Below, in pieces: positions 50,509 through 61,500 of a stretch of 64,000 bases of DNA (its first letter is position 1; every line of letters starts with the position of its first letter). The translations under genes were made by a program, and so were the position numbers. The notes beneath the pieces are model-generated. The model made no database searches and was not told where the DNA came from. It worked only from the letters and a program-made list of their open reading frames with translations. Origin of the DNA: Centroberyx gerrardi (Eukaryota; Chordata; Actinopteri; Beryciformes; Berycidae); assembly GCF_048128805.1 (NCBI RefSeq), contig NC_136003.1, positions 27,310,885-27,374,884 on the forward strand, written 5' to 3'.

Positions 50509-52540
50509 GCACCGAACCCAAACCCCGAGCCGGAGAGAGGGGAATCATCAGGCGCCGCTGCATGTTCAGCATAGCAATTACCGCAGAGCGCCGCACTCAC
50601 TGATCTCAGTGCTTTCTCCCGCCGCCATGTTTACATATTCAGCACAAGCACAGGAGGCAGAAGGGATAGTTTGGTATTTACACAAGTTCCATCAAAATGC
50701 TATGTGGTGTGCAGGCACTTGAGGAGGTAAAAGCAATCAGACAGGAATGTGAGAGCAATGCTAAACTGGCAAATAGTGAAGTCGCACCAGGTTAAAGCTT
50801 AATTCCTAATTCCTTCCTTGTCCCTCGACTGGTGCTTGTTAGGTGTGAGCATCAGGTTGATACTGGTCACAGAGCTGAGAAAGGCTCTGTGGCCTTGTGG
50901 TGAGAACAGGCAAAGAAATTGGATTCATTTTTAAGAGCTCCGCTGACAGCTGGGTCTCCGCAGACCAGCGTGCAGCGAGGCTCCTTTCAAAGACGAGAAG
51001 CGATCCGGCAAGCGTTTGACGGCCGGCGATGTGCGGGAGGCGGCCGGGTTCAATGTCGACCCAGACAAGCAATGTGATCTTGTGGCGCAGCAAAGATTCA
51101 TATTCAAGTATAGCTTTGGAAACTGTTTTGATACTGATATTTAGGTCCTGATTTGACAAAAACGATGCAGGTAGCAGCTATGGACGTCTCATTTTTCATT
51201 CAACTTCAAAATGTTAAGTCTTTCCAACAATAGCCTACCAAATACAGGCACACAGAATCAGTTTTAAGACATCAAAAAACGCTTTATGATCGTGAGATAG
51301 AGCTGCAATTGTTCATTCTTAAAGTTAATTTCCTCCCCAGCCCTTCTTGGTCCAATTTACCGATGGCGTCTGTGGCCCCTATTTTGCTTAAGATCATGGC
51401 CGGCCTTCATTTAAGCCGATCTAATTGGCAGATAGAAGATTGTAAAGATGGAGAAAACCCAGAAGAAGAAGAAAAAAAAAAAATCAGCCTTGGCAATCCT
51501 CGCTCTTAAAGGCAATGACGCACAAAGTCATTGTAGGAACCACTGGGTCCAGAGGAGAGAGGATCTTTTGGGTCTTTTTGCTAAACATCAGTCAGTCGGT
51601 TCCAGCAGGCAAGCGATACTGATTTGTCTAGACTTCCTTTGAGGCTCGACAGCAGACGCCAATCTGTAGTAACAGGGTGGGAAATTGATTGTGGTTTTGT
51701 GCTGTTGAGATGATTTATACTGCTGACACAGTACAGGGGCACAAAACTGTGTCTCCATGATCTACTGTGGGCTCACTGACATGATTTGAAGCCGTGGAGT
51801 TTGATCTGCAACACGTTCCCCAGCCGCTGCAGGTACATCTTGTGGGAGAGAGAGAGTTTTTTTTATACGTTATGCAACAAATCGTAGCTCGGGGCGGGAA
51901 GAGAGTGGAAATCTGAACGTTATTTGCATATTTGACTTGTGTCAGCTTCGGCATCCGGCTGGCGGCAGCGTTTTATGTAAATTGTGCAGAGTGTACGGGA
52001 GAGGTTGTGCTGAACAATCTGCAAAGGCAACAGAGCTGCGCTGCGGAGATAGTGAGAGGGATTGTGATCGAAAGAGCCTGTCAGTCCTGGAAGCACAGAT
52101 AAGCCTGCGCCCTGAGCGAGGGAGGGGGTGTGTTGAGACAGGAGGGGGGCGAGGGGGGGTGAACTGGTAAGAGAGGCAGACTTTGAGAAGTGGAGATAAG
52201 GGAAAATGGCGAGAGAGAAGGAAAACAATAAAAAAGGGAGGAAAAGCAATAAATGAGAGGGAGGAATAAACGAGGGCAGAGGGAGAGAGAGAGGGGGCAG
52301 GAGGCTTCAGGTGTGACTGCAGGCGTGAACACTGTAACCAGACGGACTGACCGTTTTATCTGAGATATAAACCCAGACAATCGGTCCTCCGAGCGCCGAC
52401 ACCACCGGGCAGCATCACCGCCCTCAGAAGAAGACCCATCAATTAAAAAGTGCACTGCTGACTTACAGACGGCTGAAATGTAGGTCACTGCTCACTGGCT
52501 TTAGTTTAGAGAAACCATACAGAGCAGCGTTTCAGTAAGC

Positions 52541-53089
52541 CTTTAAATTACAGGCCATACACACTAATGACCGAATATCCAAGTAAAATAGATGTAATAA
52601 CTAGTTATAGCTTTAGAATGACTGGTAATTACTGAGTAATATACAAGTGAAAAAAAAGGTGCTTTTGCCAGTAACTGTATTAGATAAGTGGCACTAACAC
52701 ACACTTTTGAAAACGAAGGATAAATGAGTTGAAAAAGGAAGAAACACACTGTCTGCATTCATTTATCTGCCATTCATTACAGAAAGTGATGACTCCTGTG
52801 CAGAAACAATGTTTTTTCATTAGGTTTTCATTATGTAGAATACATACAATAATACATTATATATTTTAGAAAAGACATACCAGTACTGACTATATACAAT
52901 ATTCACATGGGTATTCAAACCTACTCTGTACCAACTCTACACAAACAACAACAGAAAACAACAGAAACCCCATTACCTAGTAATTACCAATCATTCTAAT
53001 GCTATAACTAGTTATTATATCTATTTTACTTGGATATTACTTAGTTATTTCCAGTCATTACTATGTAATTAATGGCCTGTAATTTAAAG
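52541..53089. mobile_element. 549-bp fold-back element with about 100-bp TIRs
   Basis: Outer ends CTTTAAATTACAGGCCAT are inverted copies. The arms share 'tccaagtaaaatagat', 'ataactagttatagc' and 'actggtaattact'. There is no coding frame inside. Confidence 0.7.
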
Positions 53090-53335
53090 GGTTAGCAGCA
53101 TTTCTTTACATGACACAGATCTAACCCTCTTGGCTGATAACACTGACATGTGTTTTATGGAAAATGCTGTATTTGGATGAGCAATGTGACAACAGCTCAG
53201 TGATGAAGTGAATATCAATTCATAAGTGAATATGAATTCACTGTGTGATCCCAGTTTTCATCAACTTCATAATCAGCAAGTGGGGGGATGATGGGTTGGA
53301 AAGACGAACTGCGCTCCAACTATCTGTTAAATATC

Positions 53336-53475
53336 TTATTTCCTAGACAACTTTCTTGATCATAAGATTTTGTTTCGTCATCGCCTTCGAATAAGTATGA
53401 CAAAAGTGTTATTTCCCACCTAATTTATATCTTTCTCTCTCATTGCAAATGCATCTGACACCGTCTTTCACAGGG
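53336..53475 (+). repeat. 140-bp dispersed repeat, copy 1
   Basis: Shares 'gataagtatgacaaaagtg'-like and 'gacaccgtctttcacaggga' blocks with 58307-58455 in the same orientation, about 85 percent alike. Class unknown. Confidence 0.65.
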
Positions 53476-54101
53476 AGGAAACACAGCAGCTGTTGTAACC
53501 TGCCACTGGCAAAAAAAGAAAAAAGGCTGTTAAAAACTGCGTGAAATGATGCTCTCTGCCACGGAAACTAAATCTGTGTCCTCACACAGTCGCTGGCTGC
53601 CGGGCTATTTCAGCAGGTGAGAGCAGGGAGTCTATTCTGGGTTCAACAGGGCGAGAAACAGCCCCCCCTCCCTCCCTCCCTCCCACAGGTCAGCACGGCA
53701 GCCTGATAATTGTGTGGCAGACAAGTGCTGGAGAACGTTACCGGAGTTGCATTCAATTGTCAAAACGTGGTGGGGAAGAGGAGTATCTCCAGTGAAGTGG
53801 GACGTGACTCAAAACGCAGAGCTGGGAGTCGGTGTGAACGTCTGTGCTCGGTGTCGCTGACATATGCTCGGATGTTAACGGCTCTGCATCGATACATAAT
53901 GCATCTCATCAACACGGTATACTCCAAAATAAAAGCCTGGACTTGGAAGATAAAGAGAAGATTTCTGCATCTTTCAAACGCCATTCATAACCGATGCATT
54001 TCTACTTCACAGACAATAACAAATAACCATTTTCCAGACTGAACCCCCCCCCCCCCCCCCCAGTAATAAGTCACATTTAGCTGTAACATGGAATTACATA
54101 T

Positions 54102-55142
54102 AAACTACCAGTCAAAAGTTTGGACACACCTGATTGAATGTACTGTTTTTCATTATCTTAAAGCCATGTTGATCTAAAGGCTTCTGCTTAAATGCTTGAA
54201 ATTTGTTTCTTAGACAAACATAAATAGTGAAGTTGATCCTATGTGTAGGAGCCAAAATAGCATTTTTGCTTATATTTAAAGAATAATAATTATAATTTCA
54301 AGACTTGCCATCTTTTTGTTATAGTTCTGATTTACTGATTTTGATTGACAGCTTGGCTACTGATTGACAGCTTGGCCACTGATTGGCAGCTAGGCCACTG
54401 ATTGGCAGCTTGGCTACTGATTGGCAGCTTGGCTACTGATTGGCAGCTTGGCCACTGATTGGCAACTTGGCCACTGATTGGCAACTTGGCCACTGATTGG
54501 CAGCTTGGCCACTGATTGGCAGCTTGGCCACTGATTGGCAACTTGGCCACACCCATAGTAATTGGGGTGTGGTGCAAGTTAACAAAGGGAAGTGGGAAAA
54601 GTTTGAGGAACAATGGAGTCCTAGCTTTAGTTGGGAGCAAACAGTTTTTTAACCATCTCATCGTTTAAGAATATAGTATCATCTTATATACATCCATCAT
54701 CTATTTTCTCTCTTTCATACACACACATTTGAACATACTTTATTGTGCTGTTTATTGTGCTAGCCTACAACGATTTGGTAGGATATTTGAGTTTATTATT
54801 TTCAAACAATGAACATCCGTATGGTGCCTGGATCTACAACAAAGGTGCGTTAAAACAACTCTTCTATTGCGGGGCAGTGGCTATAATTTTGAAACGGAAT
54901 TGCCACTATACACTGTGTGAATTTCTTTCCAAAGCCTTTGCCTTTCCATCAAGGCAAAGGGCGGCTACTTTAAAGAATCTAAAATATAAAATAGTTTTGA
55001 TTTGTTTAACATTTTTTTGGTCACTGCATAATTCCATTTGTGTTATTTCATAGTTTTGATGTCTTTACTTTTGTTCTAAAATGTGGAAAATAATAAAAAA
55101 TAAAGAAAAATGTGGTGTGTCCAAACTTTTGACTGGTAGTGT
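54102..55142. mobile_element. Tc1-like non-autonomous element containing an 11-copy minisatellite
   Basis: Left end ctaccagtcaaaagtttgga and right end tccaaacttttgactggtag are inverted copies; a TA lies at each side. The inner left and right borders match the second copy at 58914-59281. No transposase frame remains. The middle holds a 19-bp tandem array (54342-54550). Confidence 0.75.
54342..54550 (+). repeat. Minisatellite, 19 bp x 11
   Basis: Consensus TGATTGGCAGCTTGGCCAC, eleven contiguous units with one to three changes each (gacagc/gcaacttgg/gctac variants). It explains the long repeated minus-strand frame seen here, which is not a gene. Confidence 0.9.
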
Positions 55143-55160
55143 ATCAAAAGTTGTCCTCTA

Positions 55161-55470
55161 CACTGCAAAAACTCCCCATTAATAAGTCATTTAATTTAGT
55201 ATTGTGTCTTAAAACCTCATTTTGAAAAGAAGTGGGGGAAAAGAACGCCAATGGGGTGAGACTGAACTTCTAAATTCAAATTTCCAAGAATTGTCTTGAC
55301 TGTAGCGTCATTTTCTTGATACTAGCACAGTGATCTTCCTTTATTATTTCTGCCTCATTTCAAGATAGTGACAATAGATAGAAAGATAGAAACTGCATTG
55401 GAAGCAAGTGGTATTACCTCACACAGTTGGCAGATCTTTCCACTTGTTTTAGGAAAAAATAAGATTAGTA
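55161..55470. mobile_element. Third, truncated copy of the CACTGCAAA MITE family
   Basis: It begins CACTGCAAAAACTCCCCATT and carries the family's internal motifs (ttgataCTAGcacagtgatctt, aacttgttttagg). The right arm is missing or very diverged. It starts about 20 bp beyond the end of the Tc1-like element at 54102-55142. Confidence 0.5.
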
Positions 55471-55927
55471 AATGTACTCCCACCACAACCCAGCCACACA
55501 GGCTTTCATGCTGCAAAATGTTTTCTTACACATGTAGGAGGAATGACTAATCGATCAATCTAATCAATTGTCTCCAAGACCTCTCCATCACATATCAGAA
55601 TATTTGAAATGACTAAAACAGAGTATTAAGAAATGACAAGGTTATCATTTATAAATCACTTTTTTTTTTTTATTTCAGGTGAAAGACATGGGTTCAATTT
55701 TATTGACGTGTATTAAATAACATTCTGAACTATCTGTGCTCTTCAAATAAAAAAGAAAAATCTAAAAAATGAACAAACCACCAAAGAACCCTTTTGAGAC
55801 CCTTAATGAACCCCTTACTTTTTAAGTAATCAATACATTTAACTGATTGTTTAACAAGTCGCCTTTCATATCAGCCTCGACACTAGTCATGTGAACTGAA
55901 ATATAAAAGGACAAAAATTCATAAATA

Positions 55928-57037
55928 GAGCTGCACTAGGCAATTTTGTTAGCAGCTCCAAATGGCAGCGATAACTGTTTTAAACATTTTAACTTCAATA
56001 CCCAGAAATCCTGTAGTGTGATGTCGGTCTGTGATGCTTTAGACCACAGATACAAAAGAGGTGAGAGGAAAAAGATCAGGGCTGCATTCGGTTCCACATA
56101 ACATGCCTTCTTCTGGATATCGTCTTCCCCTGAATGGAGGGAGGAACGCCCCAAAATGGCTGACAAACAAAGTGGAATTTGGTTCCAACTTCTGTTTAAC
56201 AAGGGAGCATTTACTCTCCCTTGTTCTTCATCCTTTCCACAAAGAGTAGAAAATACAAGCTTGGATCCTCATTGAATGTAACAGAACAATGGCTGACAGA
56301 AATTGTGCATGTATAAATGTAACCTGATTTGGCAGCTTCCAGTTTTTATATAGTTTCTGCATTTCATTTTTTCATATTTCTGCCCCATTCACAAGTGGGC
56401 AGGTTGTCAAAAGATGGAGCGTTTTAAGGATTTCAATAACCCAATATCCTCAAAAAGGCTTTATTTGATTTATAGACTAAACAATTTATAGAGACTAAAC
56501 TTTTTATTTACGTTTTATTTGGTTTCAAAGGAGTAAAGCTTCTCCTTGGAAAAGCCTTTTTTTTTTAAATTTTGTTTCTGAGAGTAATAAATGTATCAGA
56601 CTTCCTTCCTATATAAAGTTATGAGGACTGTTCAGTTTTGACTCATGTTAATCCCTCACCTTTCTGCCCTTGCTGAGAACCACAAGGGTTTTTAACTTGT
56701 TGTATGTCAGACATTTCATCACTAGGGGGCTCAGTGAGGGGAAGACAGCATGGTCATGTGGATCCAGATGCAGCTCTAATGTTGGAGTCCAGCTTTCTCT
56801 GGACGGAGCGCTCACCCAGCTGTTTAGGAGACAGTTTCATTTCACTCTTAAGTTTTGATTGGTCACTTCCTGTGGGCAGAATAGTGTCCCTACTTCACCT
56901 GGTCAAACAGAGCTAATCTATAACGTCTCAGTCAGTGGGGATGGGACGCTCCTCTCTGTTGCAGCCCCAACTTTGTGATTTAGGCTGATACGACGGGTGA
57001 ATTTATACATAAAATTCTTGCATAGTGCCGCTTTAAA
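55928..57037. mobile_element. GCTGCACTAGGCAA-family MITE, long copy probably interrupted by an insertion
   Basis: The left end agctgcactaggcaattttg and right end ttgcatagtgccgcttta are inverted. Family-type sequence covers about 55928-56100 and 56760-57037; the sequence between (about 56280-56760) has no match in the other copies and is likely a nested insertion. Confidence 0.5.
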
Positions 57038-57412
57038 ATTCAGTTTATTCCTATGAATTACATTAGTAAAGAGGGAAGAAACAAAGTCTACAAATACTAA
57101 ACATACACAAATAGTAACTGATGTTTAAAAATCATATATAAAGTGCATCGTATTAAAACAGACATCAACTGTGCATGCAACTGATGAAACAGAAGTTAGG
57201 CTATGTGATGACTGAAACACTAACAGTTCATAAAAAACTAGTAAAAAACAGTAGAAAACAAAACAAATCCATGTTGCCTTGTAATCGATTTTTCTATACA
57301 ACCTGTCAGTAAAGCTCCGTTCAACCCCTGTAGAATTACTCTGTTTAAAAAGTAAATGACATTTGTGACGCGGCTAGTCCAAGTGTGGATCTTCGAGGAG
57401 AGGAATAAATAA

Positions 57413-57439
57413 ACACACATACACACACACACACGCACG

Positions 57440-57479
<40 letters not shown>

Positions 57480-57491
57480 CACACACACACC
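57413..57491 (+). repeat. (CA)n microsatellite, interrupted
   Basis: About 39 units with GC and TA interruptions. It overlaps one of the two candidate last exons of the TCF20-like gene. Confidence 0.95.
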
Positions 57492-58199
57492 ATCCCGGCT
57501 CAGTTTGTCAGTCCAATTGGTGAAACTGCCTGTGTTAAAGACCTACGAAAACAGAAATAGAGACAAAAAACAGACACATCTTAAAAAATCCTAAAGTGGC
57601 CCCTGGTTGATCTTTGTCTCATGATGGGTGGGATCTTACCACAAGGTTTGCCTTCTGCCCGGGCAAACATGCTGGCCTTAATTAGTGTTATAAAAACAGC
57701 AGAGGTGAAATCGGGGAAACCGCGCGTCGCAGCCTGAGGAGATGTGCGGATCGTCCCGGGAACGAATGTCCCAAACACAGGAGGGGCATGTCAAAATGGA
57801 GTCCGGTCCAGAACACACACACATCTGAGGTAAAAGGAGGAAAATGTGACTGCTGGGAAACTAATGCAACATTAAAAAGCCCCTCGCCAAATAAATAAAA
57901 CTGAAGAAGAACAAAAGTATTTCTGGAAGTAAGCTGCTTTTTTCTTCTAAATCTATAAGGGTGATGATTTTTTTTTATTTCTACTACAATTATATTGGTT
58001 CAAAATGATCAAGTAAGCACTACATACCTCCTGTGGCCCCACATGTCTTTCCTGTCACCTCCTGGATTGTCTGGTTACACTTGTGAACAGTTTGTTCTGA
58101 TGGATACAAACACACGTCACTGGGAATATACTCACTCACCAAATTCATATTTGCCAAACCAGGACATGCAGTGAAAATCTGATAAATGCAGTGAGTTGT

Positions 58200-58455
58200 G
58201 GAAAAAATGTTGTAGAAAACTAGTGCAAAACAGTAGAAAACAAAATGAATCCAGGTTGCCTTGTGACCGATTTTTCTATACAACCAATCAGTAAAGCTCT
58301 GTTCAACCCACCTTATTTCCTACAAAACTTTCTCGATCATAAGATTTAATTTCATCCTCTTCAAATAAGTATGACAAAAGTGTTATTTCCCACCAAATTC
58401 ATATCTTGATCTCCCATTGCAAATATATTTGACACCGTCTTTAACAGGGAGGAAA
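58200..58455 (+). repeat. Compound dispersed repeat: matches 57240-57330 and 53336-53475
   Basis: The first half (about 58210-58310) matches 57240-57330 (aaaacagtagaaaacaaaa ... cgatttttctatacaacc), and the second half (58307-58455) matches 53336-53475. So the two elsewhere separate pieces lie joined here. Confidence 0.65.
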
Positions 58456-58503
58456 ATGTTCAAATGTTCATCATCTGCTATACCAAAAACCCTGAGTCTT
58501 TAC

Positions 58504-58553
58504 CTTGTGCTCTGGACATCTCATTGAGAAGTTGTCTTCATTTAAGACACAGC
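58504..58553 (-). CDS. TCF20-like gene, ePHD exon 3
   Basis: Acceptor gtcttttcag, donor AAG|GTAAAG. It encodes GCVLNEDNFSMRCPEHK, the last two ligands (Cys, His) of the ePHD finger, matching the C-terminal pattern of TCF20 and RAI1. Confidence 0.84.
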
Positions 58554-61500
58554 CTGAAAAGACAGAAAAAAACAAAACAAAACTATCCTTCAGGATTCAT
58601 CATTTCAAACGAATGACAGCCTTCCCACACACATAAGAAAAACAGAAGTGAGTCAAGCTCTCACCCTGGAAAGATGCAGCATTTTCAACATCATTGTGAT
58701 AATGATGTTGAAAATGCTGCATCTTTGCCAGTGTTAACACAGGCAGAAATACATTTTAGGCAACTGTTGCTAAATCTAAAATCGCAGTATAAAATAATTC
58801 CAAATCCTTAAAATACAATAATTTTGGAACATACATACAGTGGAAATAATGACAATGTAAGTCCACTGGGTAACAGCTCCCATTTTTTCACTACATGATT
58901 GATAAACACTACCAATCAAAAGTTTGGACCCACCTGATTGAATGTACGAATGTATGTTTTTCATCCTCTTAGAGCCATTTTGATCTAAAGGCTTCTGCTT
59001 AAATGCTTGGAATTTGTTTCTTAAGACAAATATAAATAGTGAAGTTGATCCTATGTATGAATTTCTTTCCAAAGCCTTTTGTCTTTCCATCAAGGCAAAG
59101 GGCGGCTACTTTAAAGAATCTAAAATATAAGATAGTTTTGATTTGTTTGACACTTTTTTGGTCACTGCATGATTCCATTTGTGTTATTTCATAGTTTTGA
59201 TGTCTTTACTAATATTCTAAAATGTGGAAAATAGTAAAAATAAAGAAAAATGTGTATGTCCAAACTTCTAACTGGTAGTTTATATATATGTTTTACACTG
59301 TACCTGACTGAGTGGCACATCTGTAGTGATAATTTCTGGGACAGCCCTTCTGGAAACAACCCATTATTGCACCTGTTTGTTGGCATGTCGAACAGACCTG
59401 AAAAGAGGAGCATACGGTGAAAAAAGGCAGAGCGGACATCTTTTTTTTTAATGATCATCTTGAGTAAAAAAAAAAAGAGGTAAGTCTCTGTCACTCACTG
59501 TTCCCTGTGCGAGCCGAGCCGCCTCTCCCAACCCGTACAGCTTCCCTCTGACCAGGAAAACACCAGCGGACCAGATGCCGCAGTCCTCGTGGATCCAGCA
59601 CTCATCCGGGTGAAGAGGCACCTTTGGGACACTGTCACTCCCGAGCGGACTTTTGACAGAGGGCACCGTGGAGCCGTCACCATCGCAACACTCATCTGTG
59701 GAATTTACCGCGTGGCTGTTGTTGAGTCCTTGTAACTTTTCTTCCTCTTTTTGTCTGCTCTGCCTTTCCTCCGGAGGCGGCGCTGTGCAGTTCTGCCGCT
59801 GGCTCTGGCAGTCCGGCAGCGGCGGCCCGGCGGGGTAATAAGGGCCGTGAAGGTCCCCGAGGCCCATGACGCTGGCCGTCTGCCCGCACAGGCAGCACAC
59901 CTGCGTGGGCCGACACTTGCTTTCTGAGCTGAGTCGACCCGGCTGGAAACAAGAGGTCTTGGGGACAAACCCAGACAGGGATGCAGCGGCGGCGGCGGCT
60001 GCTGGATGCTGGCCTCTGCTGCACCGCACAGTCGCTTCCTCCTCCTGGTAGTTGACGACGGTGCACAGCCTCCGCTCCACATGGACGAAAGGCCGAAAGC
60101 CTTCCGATTTGCTGTCCTTTTTCTCCTCTTTGAAGCTGGCGTACTTGAGCTTGATCTCCGGCTCTCTGGGGGAAAACAGAGCGGACGGCCCGGTTTGGGT
60201 GCGCCTCTTTCGCCTCCGTTTCGTGGCGGCGCTTTTGTTTCCTGACGCTTTACTGCCGCCTGAGACCTTTGGGTGCTGCTCTGAGGGGATTCTCTGGCGG
60301 GCTTTCGGTTCGGTCCGCAACGTTTTAGTCTTATGAATGCTAAGGGGCTTTTTCTGTTTCCGTTTAACGGTTTTCACGTAGGAGGCTTTGCGGCGAGGCT
60401 GATGGGCATGGGATGATTCGCTCTGAGACGATTTGGAGGGACGTTTACTGTCTGTCTGAGTGTCCGTATCAGAGTCATCTGAATGACTGCTGTCTCTTTG
60501 CGTGAGATTTGGCTGTAGGACGGACTCTGCCTCTGAACTGGACAACCTCTCTGTGAACTCCATCACGTCATCAGAATCATAACATTCATTATATAAACCT
60601 ACCCTGGCATTTTTGACTTGGCTCCTCAAATTGTGCTGAGAGACACTAGGGGTGAATTTAGGCATTTCTGGAGGGGACTTCCTAATTCTGGTGCTGCGTC
60701 GTAACTCTCTGGGCTGAGGTTCATCGGTATCACTTTGATGATCTCCTACCAGGCTTTTCTTACAAGGAGTTTTGCCGGGGAAATTGTGACTCTTTTTCTT
60801 TTCGTTGGTGACTGAAACTTCGATAACGTCGCTGTCGTCGCTCGAAATATCTACCGGGGATTCGACGGGGTTGCCATAAACGCCGCTTAGGTCTGACAGG
60901 AGCACTATGGGCCTGGTGTGATGCACAGGTATGTCTGCTGAGCTGTCTGAGGAGTCTTCTGAGTACGTGCTGTCAGGACTGGGCGAGCTCAGCGGCTGAG
61001 GTAGGAGATAACAACCTCTCCCTTCATCCAGCGAGGGAGCAGCAGGGGACAGGGGCTCCACGATATGGCTCACACTCTCCTGCATGAAAGAACTACATAA
61101 GAGTGAATCCTTCGCCGAGGAAACGAGGAAAATGACATCGGAGCCGCTGTCGCTCTCCTCCCCGCCGCTGCTTTCGGGAATCTGGCCGCCTGTTTGGTCG
61201 GACCGGTAGAAGCCCGGATGCCACAGGTTGCCGTGAACCCCCTCGTGGTAAAGACCCAGCCCTTGAGCTAATGTCGAATTCATGTAGTTGCCCAGAGATT
61301 CGGGGCCCGGCTCCATGTCTCTGCAGTGGACAGGCCCGGCCGCCTCGGGGTGCAGCTGGATAACGCCGCCATCTCCTATGCTGCTGTCCATTATCCGAGT
61401 GGAGAGCGAGTTGTAGTTGGACGTGGCTCTGGACCTGGTCCTGTAAGGGGAGCTGACCTCTGTGCTGCAGCTCGGGGGCCGTCTGTGGTACCATTCCGGC

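Larger units (their letters stand above)
50730..54100. other. Intergenic region, no supported gene
   Basis: It holds purine-rich low-complexity sequence (about 52100-52320), the fold-back element at 52541 and a 140-bp dispersed repeat. Open frames here have no splice context or recognisable domain. Confidence 0.45.
57030..58503 (-). other. Region expected to hold the last exon and 3' UTR of the TCF20-like gene
   Basis: The frame leaves exon 58504 in phase 0, so at least one more exon is needed unless the intron is retained (stop within 12 codons). Two acceptors look good on the minus strand: ctatttctgttttcgtag (exon from about 57543) and cctccttttacctcag (exon from about 57824). The first runs into a (GT)n tract in phase 0; the second opens a frame of 48 codons. 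An AATAAA lies on the minus strand at 57049-57044. I cannot choose between them. Confidence 0.35.

Noticed and set aside
50393..50722. A 109-residue plus-strand open frame
   Set aside because: It starts upstream of the TATA box and reads through the promoter; only the part from 50627 could be translated from a transcript starting near 50.53 kb.
54332..54661. A 109-residue minus-strand open frame of repeated SVAKLPISGQ-like units
   Set aside because: It is the translation of the 19-bp minisatellite (19 x 3 keeps all frames repeating) inside a Tc1-like element, with no splice or promoter context.
54745..55053. A 102-residue frame inside the Tc1-like element, considered as a transposase remnant
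   Set aside because: No DDE or helix-turn-helix pattern is present, and the shared 3' border is non-coding in the second copy.
57238..57486. A minus-strand frame rich in Cys-Val repeats
   Set aside because: It is the (CA)n microsatellite read through; only the short segment before it (from about 57543) could be part of a real exon.
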